A stretch of DNA of 64,000 nt from the NCBI RefSeq assembly GCF_900116715.1, contig NZ_FPBM01000002.1:350589-414588 (forward strand). The letters run 5' to 3'. Below are positions 25,692 through 35,500 of this stretch, in pieces. Within the stretch, counting starts at the first letter, position 1; each line of letters begins with the position of its first letter. The stretch is from Polaromonas sp. YR568. Lineage in GTDB: Bacteria > Pseudomonadota > Gammaproteobacteria > Burkholderiales > Burkholderiaceae_C. The translations under genes and the position numbers were made by a program. The notes beneath the pieces are model-generated. The model ran no database searches. It worked only from the letters and a program-made list of their open reading frames with translations, and had not been told where the DNA came from.

Positions 25692-26030
25692 GGCGTGCTT
25701 TCGGCAAGACGGGGCGGACCCCAAAGATCTTCTTCTCCTGCCGGCGATGGTATTCCGCTTCGGGCCATTCGCCTATGGGCCTCACATTACAAATGCAATG
25801 GTGCGGAGCGGCTCATGATGGGAAGCCGCCTGTACAAGAGACCTTGGCCTTCTGTTTTTCTCCTTCCCCCGCTGGGGGAAGGTTGGGATGGGGGCTCGCG
25901 GCGGTTGAAATTTCCCCAAGAGGTGTTTGAGGGCCGCTGGCCCCCACCCCTGCCCTCCCCCAGCGGGGGAGGGAGTAAGCAAGAGTGGCGTTCTGAAATG
26001 GCTTCAGGCCTTGTACCCCTGCCTTTGAAT
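25692..26030. other. Intergenic region between tpsA4 and tpsA3
   Basis: No credible gene in 339 bp. It holds a 16-bp imperfect palindrome CATTACAAATGCAATG (25785-25800) and a cluster of GC-rich hairpins at 25860-25978. Confidence 0.65.
25860..25978. repeat. Nested GC-rich palindromic repeat
   Basis: Two hairpins, TTCCCCC-GCT-GGGGGAA (about 25864-25880) and CTCCCCC-AGC-GGGGGAG (about 25956-25972), flank a larger imperfect inverted repeat (GGTTGGGATGGGGGC against GCCCCCACCCCTGCC). It resembles abundant REP-like elements of Comamonadaceae genomes; it may also end the tpsA4 transcript. Confidence 0.55.
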
Positions 26031-29000
26031 TTACTTTTCGTCTGTATTGCCAGCCTCGGCCGCTGCGGCAGCCAGCGCATCAGCGGCAGCGCTGCCGCCA
26101 AAACCACCACCGGGTGCACCCACACCGGCCAGGGCCTGCATGGCGCTGTCATAGGCACCGACCAGCGTAAGGCCGCCCAGCGAGGCCGAGCTGGCATCCA
26201 CCGCCGTAATGCTGAGCGCGCCGCTGGTGAAACCCAGCGCGTAGTTGCCCGAGATCGAGTTCAGGCCACCGGGCGTGATGAGGTAATTGCCCGCAGCAAC
26301 AGCGCCTTGCGACGAGCCGCCGTAAGCCAGAGTGCCGCCTATATCGGAGACGGAGTCGCCCGCTACAAAGCCGCTGTAGCTCACGCCCTTGCCGCCGCTA
26401 TAAGCCACGCCGTCATAGTTCTTGCTGTCGCCGGCGGCCGTTACCGTCAGCGCTTTGGGCGTGATGGTTGCCGTCGTCGTTGCCGTGGTGTTCAGCAGGT
26501 TGTAGTTGCCCGCATCCGTGCCGCCAACGGCGATGCTGTTCACCCCTACCGATTTACCGGCGCCGGCATTCTTGTCGGCAAAGGATGCGGCGCCCGTGAC
26601 GCTCAGCACATCGCTGCCCAGGCGGTTGTCGCCATAGCCTACGGTAGCAGCTGTCGTACCGTCGTAGACCTTGTTGACGCCACTGGCCGTCACCGTCAGG
26701 TCGGCCTTGTTGATCGTGCTCGTCGTGTTGTTGGCGTAGCTGACGTTGTAGTTCGCGTTATTGACACCGTCGCCTACCGTCACACCCGCTGTCGTCACCG
26801 TCTTGTTGCCAACGCCAAAGTTCTTGTCGGTAAAGGCGAAAGTGCCACCCGTGAGGCTGTCGCCGCCAAACACAGTGCCACTGGTCACCACGGCGGTGCC
26901 TGCGGCGCTGGTTGTGCTGTCATAGGTTTTGGTGACGTCGGAAGTCGACAGGGTTACGTTGGCCCTATTGATGGTGCTGGTCGTGTTGTCAACGTAGCTG
27001 ATGTTGTAGTTGCCGTTGTTCACGCCGTCGCCCACCGTCACGCCACTGGTGGCCACTGCCTTGTTGCCGGTGCCGGCGTTCTTGTCGGTAAAGGCAAAGC
27101 TGCCGCCCGAGGTGTTGTCGCCTGCGAACACCGTACCCGCCGTGACGACCACCGCACCGGTCGCACCTAGCGTGCCGTCGTAGGTCTTGGTGACGTTGCT
27201 GGTCGACAGCGTCAGGTTGGCCTGGTTGATCGTGCTGGTGGTGTTGTCTGCATAGGTGACGTTGTAGTTGTTGCCGCCGTTGCCGTCAGTCACCGTCACG
27301 CCGGCGGTGGTGACCGTCTTGTTGCCGCTGCCGACGTTCTTGTCGGTAAAGGCAAAGCTGCCGCCTGAAATGCTGTCACCCGTGAACACAGCGCCGCTGG
27401 CGACCGTCGCCGTGCCCACGGCGCTGAGCGTGCCGTCATAAGTCTTGGTGACATCGTTGGTGGTCAGCACCAGGTTGGCCTTGTTGATGGTGCTGGTGGT
27501 GTTGTCCGCATACGTGACGTTGTAGTTGGCGTTGTTCACGCCATCGCCCACCGTCACGCCGGTGGTCGTCACCGTCTTGTTGCCTGTGCCGGCGTTCTTG
27601 TTGGTGAAGGCGAATGTGCCGCCTGTGGCACTGTCACCGACGAACACCGTACCTGCCGTGACCACTACTGAGCCAGCCGCACCCGTAGTGCCGTCATAGG
27701 TCCTGGTGACATCGCTGGTGGATAGCGTCACATCTGCCTTATTAATGGTGCTGACCGTGTTGTCGACGTAGGCAATGTTGTAGTTGCCCGTGACATCGAC
27801 ATTGCCGCTGTCCTTGATGGTCAGGCCGCTGGCTTGCACCGTCTTGTTGCCGACGCCGAAGTTCTTGTCGGTAAAGGCTTGTGTGGCGGCCGTGTTGACC
27901 ACTTCGCCCGCGCCGGCGCCTGCCAGTGTGCCCACGGTGCCCGAGCCCGCAGCGGCCAGTGTGCCGTCGTAGGTCTTGGTCACCGCATCGGCCGTCACCG
28001 TCAGGTTGGCCCTGTTGATGGTGCTGGTGGTGTTGTCGACGTAGGCAATGTTGTAGTTGCCCGTCACATCCACGTTGCCGCTGTCCTTGATGGTCAGGCC
28101 GCTGGCCTGCACCGTCTTGTTGCCCAGGCCAAAGTTCTTGTCGGTAAAGACCTGCGTGGCGGCAGTGTTGACGACCTCGCCTGCACCGGCGCCCGCGAGC
28201 GTACTGACGGAGCCTGCGCCGGTTGCGCTGGCCGTGCCATCGTAGGTCTTGTTCACACCGGTGGCGGTGACCGTCAGGTCGGCTTTGTTGATCGTGCTGG
28301 TGGTGTTATCGACGTAGCTGATGTTGTAGTTGCCGGTCACATCGGCATTGCCGCTGTCCTTGATGGTCAGGCCGCTGGCACGCACCGTCTTGTTGCCGAC
28401 GCCGAAGTTCTTGTCGGTAAAGGCTTGCGTGGCGGCGGTGTTGACCACTTCACCCGCACCCGCTCCCGCGAGAGGGTCCACAGTCGCGCTGCCGGCGGCG
28501 CTAAGCGTGCCGTCGTAGGTCTTGATCACGCCCGCAGCCGTCACCGTCAGGTCGGCTTTGCTGATGGTGCTGGTGGTGTTATCTACCAGTGTGAGGTTGT
28601 AGTTGGCCCCGCCGTTGCCGTCTGCCACCGTGATGCCGCTGACGTTCACCGTCTTGCCGGTGCCCACATGCTTGTCGGCAAAGGCAAAGCTGCCGCCGCT
28701 GAGCAGATCGCTGCCCTGCAGTGCACCGCCCGTCACCACCGCCGAGCCGGCGGCCGTGGTGTCGCCGGTATAGGCGCGGCTGACGTCGCTGCTGCTCACG
28801 GTCAGGTTGGCCCGCGTGATGGTCAGGTTGCCGCCGACGATGTCCAGGCCGCCCTGCTGAGTGGAGTAGTAGCCGTTGTAAAAACCCGCATTGCGGCCGG
28901 TCGCAGCGGCGCCCAGCAAGCCCGGCTCGGTGTTGGTTGTTGCGGCGGCGGTTTGTGTGCCGCCGTTGTAGACCAGGCTGGCGTCGGCCGCGTCGGCCAG

Positions 29001-32000
29001 GGTCACCACCCTCAGCAGGCTGCGCAGCAAGGGGCCGGTGTGGCCCTCGTAGATGCGCCAGACGGCGCTGCTGCCGCCCGTGTTGGCCACGCTCCAGCCG
29101 GCGCCGGTGAAGTTGGCGCCGTTCGTGAACTGCGCGCTGGTCAGCGGCGCGGCGCCGGTGTTGCTGGAGGTCTCTCCAAACCCGAAATCGGTGGTCGAGG
29201 TGCTTGAGTTCCAGAAATTGTTGACCAAGCTGCCGAGGCCACTACCGACCAGGCCGCCGCGAAAGCCGGCGCCGCTCACTGCGCCAGTGGCATAGCTGTT
29301 GCTCACGGTGGTGGTGGCGTTGAAGAGGCCTATCAGGCCGCCGCCGGCGTGCCCCGAGGCTCCGTTGTCAACGTTGCCCGTGGCATAGCTGTTGCTGATG
29401 GTCCCGGTTTCAGCGTTTGAAAAACCCACCAGTCCCCCGGCCTCACCGGTGATGCCGGTGTTGGTCACGGAGCCCGTGGCATAGCTGGCGGTAATGGAGA
29501 CGGAGGAGGAGAACGAAGTCATCAAGCCCACCAGACCGCCGACGTAGAGCGGGCCGGTCACCGCACCGGTGGCATAGCTGTTGGAGATGGCGCCGCCGCT
29601 GAGGCTGCCCACCAGACCGCCCACACGCCTGGCGCCGCTGTTTCCGGTGGCGTTGACGCCCACCGTGCCTGTGGCATAGCTGTTGTCTATGGTCGTGCTG
29701 CTCGCGCTTCCGACCAGGCCGCCCACACCGGAAGTGCCGGCGACTGCGCCGGTGCCCAGCACCGCGCCGGTTGCGTAGCTGCCGGTGATGGTGCCGCCAC
29801 TGGCGGCCCCGGCGAGTCCGCCGGCTTGTGAGATCGACGGGTTGCCGGTCACGGTGACCGAACCCGTCGCGTAGCTCGCACTGATGTTGGATGGATTCAT
29901 AAAACCCACCAGTCCACCGACAAACGAACCCCCGCTGCTGACGTTGCCGCTCGCGTAGCTGGTGGCAATGCTGGAAGACACGGGCAACTGGCCCACCAGC
30001 CCGCCGGCCATGCTGGAGGCGCCGGCGGCGGTAACCGCGCCGGCTGCGTGGCTGCCGGTGATGCTGAGCGCGAACCCAAATCCCACAAGCCCGCCGACAT
30101 TCGCGGACGTGCCACCGCCGGAGACCGCGCCCGTGGCGTAGCTGCCGGTGATGGCGGCGGAGTTTCCCGCATTGCCGACCAGCCCGCCCACCCTGGCGGA
30201 ATTGCCCGAGCTGCTCACATTGCCGGTCGCATAGCTGTTGGATATCTTCCCGCCGCTGCTGAAGGCCCCCACGAGGCCGCCGGCACTCTGGCCGGAGCTG
30301 GCGTCACCCGTCACGGCGCCAGTGGCGTAGCTGTTGAGGATGGACATATTGCCGCCATGCCCCACCAGGCCGCCGAAAGTGACGCTGCCGTTCACGGCGG
30401 CCGTGGCATAGCTGTTGTAGACGACGGTGTCGGTGATGGCGGCGGCGCCGCCCACCAGGGCGCCGACGCCGGTGAGACCGGTGAAGCTGCCGCCGGCCAG
30501 ACCCACGTTGCCGACGCGCGCACCGGTCTCCAGCCTGCCGAAGAGGCCGACCTCATTGACACCCGGCCGGTTGACCGTGAGGTTGCTGATGTTGTGGCCC
30601 AGGCCGTTAAAGCGCCCGCTGAAATTGGCCAGGCTGGTAAAGCCCGCGCCCGAGTTCCATGTGCTGGTGGCGCTGGCGTCTATGTCGCTGCCCAGCACAA
30701 AACGGGCCGCAGGGTTGCCATACATGCCCTGCAGGTCGTTGCCCGAAAGCACACCCTCCGCGCCCAGGCTGTTGACGATGGTGTAGGCCTCACCGTTGAT
30801 ATTGAGGCTGGTGCCCGTGGCCATGTCGACCCGGCCGGTGAAGCCGCCGGGGCCCAGCGCCATCTTGACCAGCCCGCCCGCGACGGCCGCGTCGGCGCCG
30901 TTGGCGGTGCCGGTGTTCATCACCAGGCCCGCGCTGCCGGTGGCCGAGGCCACGGCGTTGAAATTGACGTCGCGCGCCGCCGTGAGCGTCAGTGTGTTGG
31001 CGCTCCAGCTCACCGCGTCATTGATATTGATATCGCCATTGCCCGCTGCGGCGCCGCCGCTGCTCAGCAGGGTGACATTGGTGGTGCCCAGGTTGGCGCT
31101 CAGGTCGGCGCCGGTGATGTCGCCGCCGCTGGCCGCGACCGTGTAGTCCTGCGGGTCTATCAGCCACTGGCCGGTCCGGCCGCTGGCTGCCTGCGTGGTC
31201 ACGCGTGTGCCGGCGGCTACCTTGACGTGGGCGGCGCTGGTTTCGATAAAACCGCCGTCGCCGCCCATACCGTCGGTGTTCGGTGCGCTAGCGTCCAGCG
31301 TGCCCGCCACGTTAACCGTGCCGGTGTCCATATCGCCCATCAGCATGATGCGGCCGGCTTTGTTCTGTATCGTCTTCGCTTCAATCACGCCGGTGTTGTT
31401 CACCGTGGCCGCCGTCAGGCTATTGAGTGCCTTGGCGCCGAGCAGCACCTGCCCGCCATCGGCTTTGATCAGCTGTTTGTTCTCGGCCAGGGCATTGATT
31501 GCACCTTGATCGATGCTGTAGCCCAGCAGGCTGCCGTTGTCGAGATTCAGCGTGACCTTGTTGCCGGCGGCCAGAAGTGCTGTGCCCAGGCTCGCCGTCA
31601 TCACGCCTTCATTGCGCACTTCAGGCGCCAGCAAGGCGAGGTAACCGCCCTGCCCTGCATTCAAGGCGCCTTGATTGATGACGGAGCCTGAGCCCGAACC
31701 TGTGAACTTGTAGTTGCCGGCTTCAAAGTCGGCATTGCTCAAGCTCAGGGTAGAAGCCACCAGGCCGCCGACGTTGACTTGCGAGCCTGCGCCAAACAAC
31801 ACGCCGTTCGGGTTCAGGATAAAGACCTGGCCATTGGCAGTGAGGCTGCCCAGCAGCTCGCTTGGGCTGCTACCGATGATGCGGTTCAGCGCAATCGCCT
31901 GCGCGTTCGGCTGGTTAAACACCAGCGCCTCGTTGGCGCGGGTGGAAAGCGAGGTCCAGTCAATCGCCAGTTTCTGGGTGGTCTGGTTAATGGTGGTGGT

Positions 32001-32237
32001 CACCCCTGAAGTGGCGACCGTGCCCGCTCCAGAAACAACAGCCGCATTCGCCGCATCCGCCGCCTGGGCCTGATGCATCAAAGCCGACAGCGGCACCAGC
32101 ATCAGCAAGGCGGCTTTGTTGCGGGCTGAGCCGGCCTTGCCGCGCCCCCTGGCGTTTTCCGCCACCGCCACCCAAAGATTCAAAGCCGCATTCCACACCA
32201 GGCGGTAGATACGGTTCATGCTGGCATGGGTTTTCAT
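26031..32237 (-). CDS. TpsA4: GLUG- and YDG-rich two-partner secretion exoprotein
   Basis: The 2068-residue product starts MKTHASMNRIYRLVWN (ATG 32237, GAAAG six bases upstream). Signal cleavage after AQA (residue 59) is the earliest of the seven because the n-region is shorter. After the TPS domain (ILNPNGVLFG) and a beta-helix there are about fourteen GLUG units (NSYATGAV/VGGLVG), the junction WRIYEGHTGPLLRSLL, nine YDG repeats in two length classes (with or without the LAGAGAGEVV insert) and one MBG repeat. It ends ALAAAAAEAGNTDEK, identical to TpsA5. GLUG and YDG arrays are known as extended stalks of surface adhesins. A class A operator-promoter lies 110 bp upstream. Confidence 0.93.
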   Translation of the reverse strand: MKTHASMNRIYRLVWNAALNLWVAVAENARGRGKAGSARNKAALLMLVPLSALMHQAQAADAANAAVVSGAGTVATSGVTTTINQTTQKLAIDWTSLSTRANEALVFNQPNAQAIALNRIIGSSPSELLGSLTANGQVFILNPNGVLFGAGSQVNVGGLVASTLSLSNADFEAGNYKFTGSGSGSVINQGALNAGQGGYLALLAPEVRNEGVMTASLGTALLAAGNKVTLNLDNGSLLGYSIDQGAINALAENKQLIKADGGQVLLGAKALNSLTAATVNNTGVIEAKTIQNKAGRIMLMGDMDTGTVNVAGTLDASAPNTDGMGGDGGFIETSAAHVKVAAGTRVTTQAASGRTGQWLIDPQDYTVAASGGDITGADLSANLGTTNVTLLSSGGAAAGNGDININDAVSWSANTLTLTAARDVNFNAVASATGSAGLVMNTGTANGADAAVAGGLVKMALGPGGFTGRVDMATGTSLNINGEAYTIVNSLGAEGVLSGNDLQGMYGNPAARFVLGSDIDASATSTWNSGAGFTSLANFSGRFNGLGHNISNLTVNRPGVNEVGLFGRLETGARVGNVGLAGGSFTGLTGVGALVGGAAAITDTVVYNSYATAAVNGSVTFGGLVGHGGNMSILNSYATGAVTGDASSGQSAGGLVGAFSSGGKISNSYATGNVSSSGNSARVGGLVGNAGNSAAITGSYATGAVSGGGTSANVGGLVGFGFALSITGSHAAGAVTAAGASSMAGGLVGQLPVSSSIATSYASGNVSSGGSFVGGLVGFMNPSNISASYATGSVTVTGNPSISQAGGLAGAASGGTITGSYATGAVLGTGAVAGTSGVGGLVGSASSTTIDNSYATGTVGVNATGNSGARRVGGLVGSLSGGAISNSYATGAVTGPLYVGGLVGLMTSFSSSVSITASYATGSVTNTGITGEAGGLVGFSNAETGTISNSYATGNVDNGASGHAGGGLIGLFNATTTVSNSYATGAVSGAGFRGGLVGSGLGSLVNNFWNSSTSTTDFGFGETSSNTGAAPLTSAQFTNGANFTGAGWSVANTGGSSAVWRIYEGHTGPLLRSLLRVVTLADAADASLVYNGGTQTAAATTNTEPGLLGAAATGRNAGFYNGYYSTQQGGLDIVGGNLTITRANLTVSSSDVSRAYTGDTTAAGSAVVTGGALQGSDLLSGGSFAFADKHVGTGKTVNVSGITVADGNGGANYNLTLVDNTTSTISKADLTVTAAGVIKTYDGTLSAAGSATVDPLAGAGAGEVVNTAATQAFTDKNFGVGNKTVRASGLTIKDSGNADVTGNYNISYVDNTTSTINKADLTVTATGVNKTYDGTASATGAGSVSTLAGAGAGEVVNTAATQVFTDKNFGLGNKTVQASGLTIKDSGNVDVTGNYNIAYVDNTTSTINRANLTVTADAVTKTYDGTLAAAGSGTVGTLAGAGAGEVVNTAATQAFTDKNFGVGNKTVQASGLTIKDSGNVDVTGNYNIAYVDNTVSTINKADVTLSTSDVTRTYDGTTGAAGSVVVTAGTVFVGDSATGGTFAFTNKNAGTGNKTVTTTGVTVGDGVNNANYNVTYADNTTSTINKANLVLTTNDVTKTYDGTLSAVGTATVASGAVFTGDSISGGSFAFTDKNVGSGNKTVTTAGVTVTDGNGGNNYNVTYADNTTSTINQANLTLSTSNVTKTYDGTLGATGAVVVTAGTVFAGDNTSGGSFAFTDKNAGTGNKAVATSGVTVGDGVNNGNYNISYVDNTTSTINRANVTLSTSDVTKTYDSTTSAAGTAVVTSGTVFGGDSLTGGTFAFTDKNFGVGNKTVTTAGVTVGDGVNNANYNVSYANNTTSTINKADLTVTASGVNKVYDGTTAATVGYGDNRLGSDVLSVTGAASFADKNAGAGKSVGVNSIAVGGTDAGNYNLLNTTATTTATITPKALTVTAAGDSKNYDGVAYSGGKGVSYSGFVAGDSVSDIGGTLAYGGSSQGAVAAGNYLITPGGLNSISGNYALGFTSGALSITAVDASSASLGGLTLVGAYDSAMQALAGVGAPGGGFGGSAAADALAAAAAEAGNTDEK

Positions 32238-32316
32238 CGGGAACTTTCAAGGCCGTAGCCAACAAGACGGAAATGCGCGGCGTCCGTCCCCGAAGAGATG
32301 CGCTCTTATGGCCTTG

Positions 32317-32361
32317 ATTTTGTGCAGGCTTGCCCCACGCAGCAATACTGCCAATGCAGTA
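32317..32361 (-). promoter_or_regulatory. Class A operator-promoter of tpsA4
   Basis: Palindrome TACTGCCAATGCAGTA (32346-32361), then on the minus strand TTGCTG, 17 bp, CAAAAT (complement of 32317-32322). The leader is about 73 nt. Confidence 0.72.
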
Positions 32362-32462
32362 GAGGCGGACGGCCAGGCGTGTCAGCGACGCGCCTGAGCC
32401 TGCCGAAGATCTTCGACAAGCCGAGCCCGAACGGGAGAGGCCCCTACATCAGCAGGCGCCGT

Positions 32463-32527
32463 GGAACCGGCTTTGCCGGGCCGCAGGCGCCGCCCCCTGA
32501 GGGGGGAGCAGGCTACACGAAGTGAGC
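32463..32527 (+). repeat. GC-rich intergenic repeat, copy 2
   Basis: CCGGCTTTGCCGGGCCGCAG, a CCCCC-TGA-GGGGG hairpin and GGCTACACGAAGTGAGC. It is an inverted copy of the element at 15421-15488 and lies directly behind the tpsA5 stop. Confidence 0.6.
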
Positions 32528-32542
32528 CTGAACGGGGGGAGC

Positions 32543-35500
32543 CTACTTCTCGTCTGTATTGCCAGCCTCAGCCGCAGCCGCTGCCAGCGCGTCCGACGCA
32601 GCGCTACCGCCGAAACCGCCGCCACCACCACCGAACGAGCCGCCCAGGCCTGCCAGCGCCTGCAGCGCTGCGTCATACGAGCTGACGAGGCCGGCGTTAC
32701 CGACGGCCGCCGTGCTGGCGTTGGAGGTCACGATGCTGAGTCCGCCATTCACAAAAGCCAGGGCATAGTTGCCCGAGATCGAGCTCAGGCCGCCCGCCGA
32801 GATCACATAGTTGCCCGCGGCGACGGCCCCTTGCGAAGAACCGCCGTAAGCCAGCGCACCGCCGATGTCGGAGACCGAGTCACCCGCCACAAAGCCGTTG
32901 TAGCTCACGCCATTGCCGCCGCTGTAGGCCGAGCCGTCATACAGCTTGGTGTCGCCGTTGGCCGTGACCGTCAGCGCCTTGGGCGTAATGCTGGCTGTGG
33001 TGCTGGTGGTGGTGTTCAGCAGGTTGTAGTTGCCGGCGTCCGTGCCGCCCAGGGCGATGCTGTTCACGCCCACCGATTTGCCGGTGCCGGCGTTCTTGTC
33101 GCCAAACGCGGCAACGCCCGTGATGCTCAGCACATCGCTGCCCAGGCGGTTGTCGCCGTAGCCCACGGTGGCGGCGGTGCCGCCGTCATAGACCTTGTCC
33201 ACACCGCTGGCCGTGACCGTCAGGTCGGCCTTGTTGATGGTGCTGGTCGTGTTGTTGCTGTAGGTGACTGCGTAGTTGCCATTGTTCACGCCGTCGCCCA
33301 CCGTCACGCCGCTGGTCGTCACCGTCTTGTTGCCCGTGCCGGCATTCTTGTCGGTAAAGGCAAAGCTGCCGCCCGTCAGGCTGTCGCCGGCAAACAGCGT
33401 GCCGCCGGTCACCGTGGCCGTGCCGACTGCCGAGGTAGTGCTGTCATAGGTTTTGGTGACATTGCTGGTGCCCACCGTCAGGCTGGCCTGGGTCACGCTG
33501 GCCTGCTGCGTGCCGCCGGTGAAGGTGTAGTTGCTGGCCAGGCCGCTGCCGTCGGTCAGGCTCAGGCCCGCGACCGTCAGCGTCTTGTTGGCGCCCACGT
33601 TCTTGTCACCCATGGTGGCGGTGCCCGCCAGGCCCAGGGTTTCGCTGCCCACCAGGGCGCCAATGGTCAGCACACCGGCGGCCACGTCGGCCGTGCCGTC
33701 ATAGCTGCGGGTGCCCGACACGCTCACGGCAAACGGGTTGATGGTGCTGGTGGTGTTGTCGGCGTAGGTGACGGCGTAGTTGCCGTTGTTCACGCCGTCG
33801 CCCACCGTCACGCCGCTGGTCTGCACCGTCTTGTTGCCGTTGCCGGCGTTCTTGTCGGTGAAGGCAAAGCTGCCGCCCGTCAGGCTGTCGCCGCTGAACA
33901 GCGTGCCGCCGGTCACGGTCGCGCTGCCAGCCGCCGACGTGTTGCCGTCGTAGGTTTTGGTGACGTTGCTGGTGGACACCGTCAGGCTGGCCTGGTTGAT
34001 GGTGCTGGTGGTGTTGTCCACGTAGCTGACGTTGTAGTTGGCGTTGTTGACGCCGTCGCCCACCGTCACGCCGGCCGTCGTCACCGTCTTGTTACCGGTG
34101 CCCGCGTTCTTGTCGGTGAAGGCGAAGCTGCCGCCCGTGGCGTTGTCACCGGCGAACACCGTGCCTGCCGTCACCACCACCGCGCCTGTAGCGCCGGTCG
34201 TGCCGTCATAGGTTTTGGTGACGTCGGAGGTCGACAAGGTCACGTTGGCCTTGTTGATGGTGCTGGTCGTGTTGTCAACGTAGCTGATGTTGTAGTTGCC
34301 GTTGTTCACACCGTCGCCTACCGTCACGCCTGCTGTCGTCACCGTCTTGTTGCCGGTGCCTGCGTTCTTGTCGGTAAAGGCGAAGCTGCCGCCCGAAATG
34401 CTGTCACCGCCGAACACGGTGCCGCTGGACACCACGGCCGTGCTCGCAGCACCTAGCGTGCCGTCATAGGTCTTGGTGACGTTGTTGGTGGTCAGCACCA
34501 GGTTGGCCTGGTTGATGGTGCTGGTGGTGTTGTCGGCATAGGTGACGTTGTAGTTGTTGCCGCCATTGCCGTCAGTCACCGTCACGCCGGCGGTTGTGAC
34601 CGTCTTGTTGCCGGCGCCGACGTTCTTGTCGGTGAAGGCGAAGCTGCCGCCGGAGATGCTGTCACCCGTGAACACGGTGCCGCTGGACACGGCTGCCGTG
34701 CCCGCAGCGCCGGTCGTGCCGTCATAGGTTTTGGTGACGTTGTTGGTGGTCAGTACCAGGTTGGCCTGGTTGATGGTACTGGTCGTGTTGTCGGCATACG
34801 TGACGTTGTAGTTGGCGTTGTTCACGCCGTCGCCCACCGTCACGCCGGTGGTCGTCACTGTCTTGTTGCCTGTACCGGCATTCTTGTTGGTGAACGCGAA
34901 GCTGCCACCCGTGGTGTTGTCGCCTGCAAACACTGTGCCTGCAGTGACGACCACCGTACCTGCCGCGCCGGTTGTCCCGTCGTAGGTCTTGGTGACATCA
35001 GACGTCGACAAGGTCACATTGGCCTTGTTGATGGTGCTGGCCGTGTTGTCCACGTAGCTGATGTTGTAGTTGCCCGTGACATCGACATTGCCGCTGTCCT
35101 TGATGGTCAGGCCGCTGGCCTGCACCGTCTTGTTGCCGATGCCGAAGTTCTTGTCGGTAAACACTTGCGTAGCGGCCGTGTTGACCACTTCACCCGCACC
35201 GGCGCCTGCCAGCGTGCCGACGGTGCCCGAGCCCGCAGCGGCCAGTGTGCCGTCGTAGGTCTTGGTCACCGCATCGGCTGTCACCGTCAGGTTGGCCCTG
35301 TTGATGGTGCTGGTGGTGTTGTCCACATAGCTGACGTTGTAGTTGCCGTTGTTGATGCCGTCACCCACCGTGACGCCCGTCGCCGTCACCGTCTTGCTGC
35401 CCGTGCCGGCATTCTTGTCGGTAAAGGCAAAGCTGCCGCCCGTCAGGCTGTCACCGCCAAACAGCGTTCCGGCCGACACCGTGGCCGTGCCGGTCGCCGC

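Larger units (their letters stand above)
32238..32542. other. Intergenic region between tpsA5 and tpsA4
   Basis: 305 bp without a gene. It holds the class A promoter of tpsA4, a CGAAGATCTTCG palindrome near 32403 and a copy of the GC-rich repeat that also sits behind the pair 1 kinase. Confidence 0.65.

Noticed and set aside
25785-25800. CATTACAAATGCAATG as the operator of tpsA3
   Set aside because: It is similar to class A in its core, but the bases 31.5 bp downstream read GAAGCG, not a -10, and the arms are imperfect.
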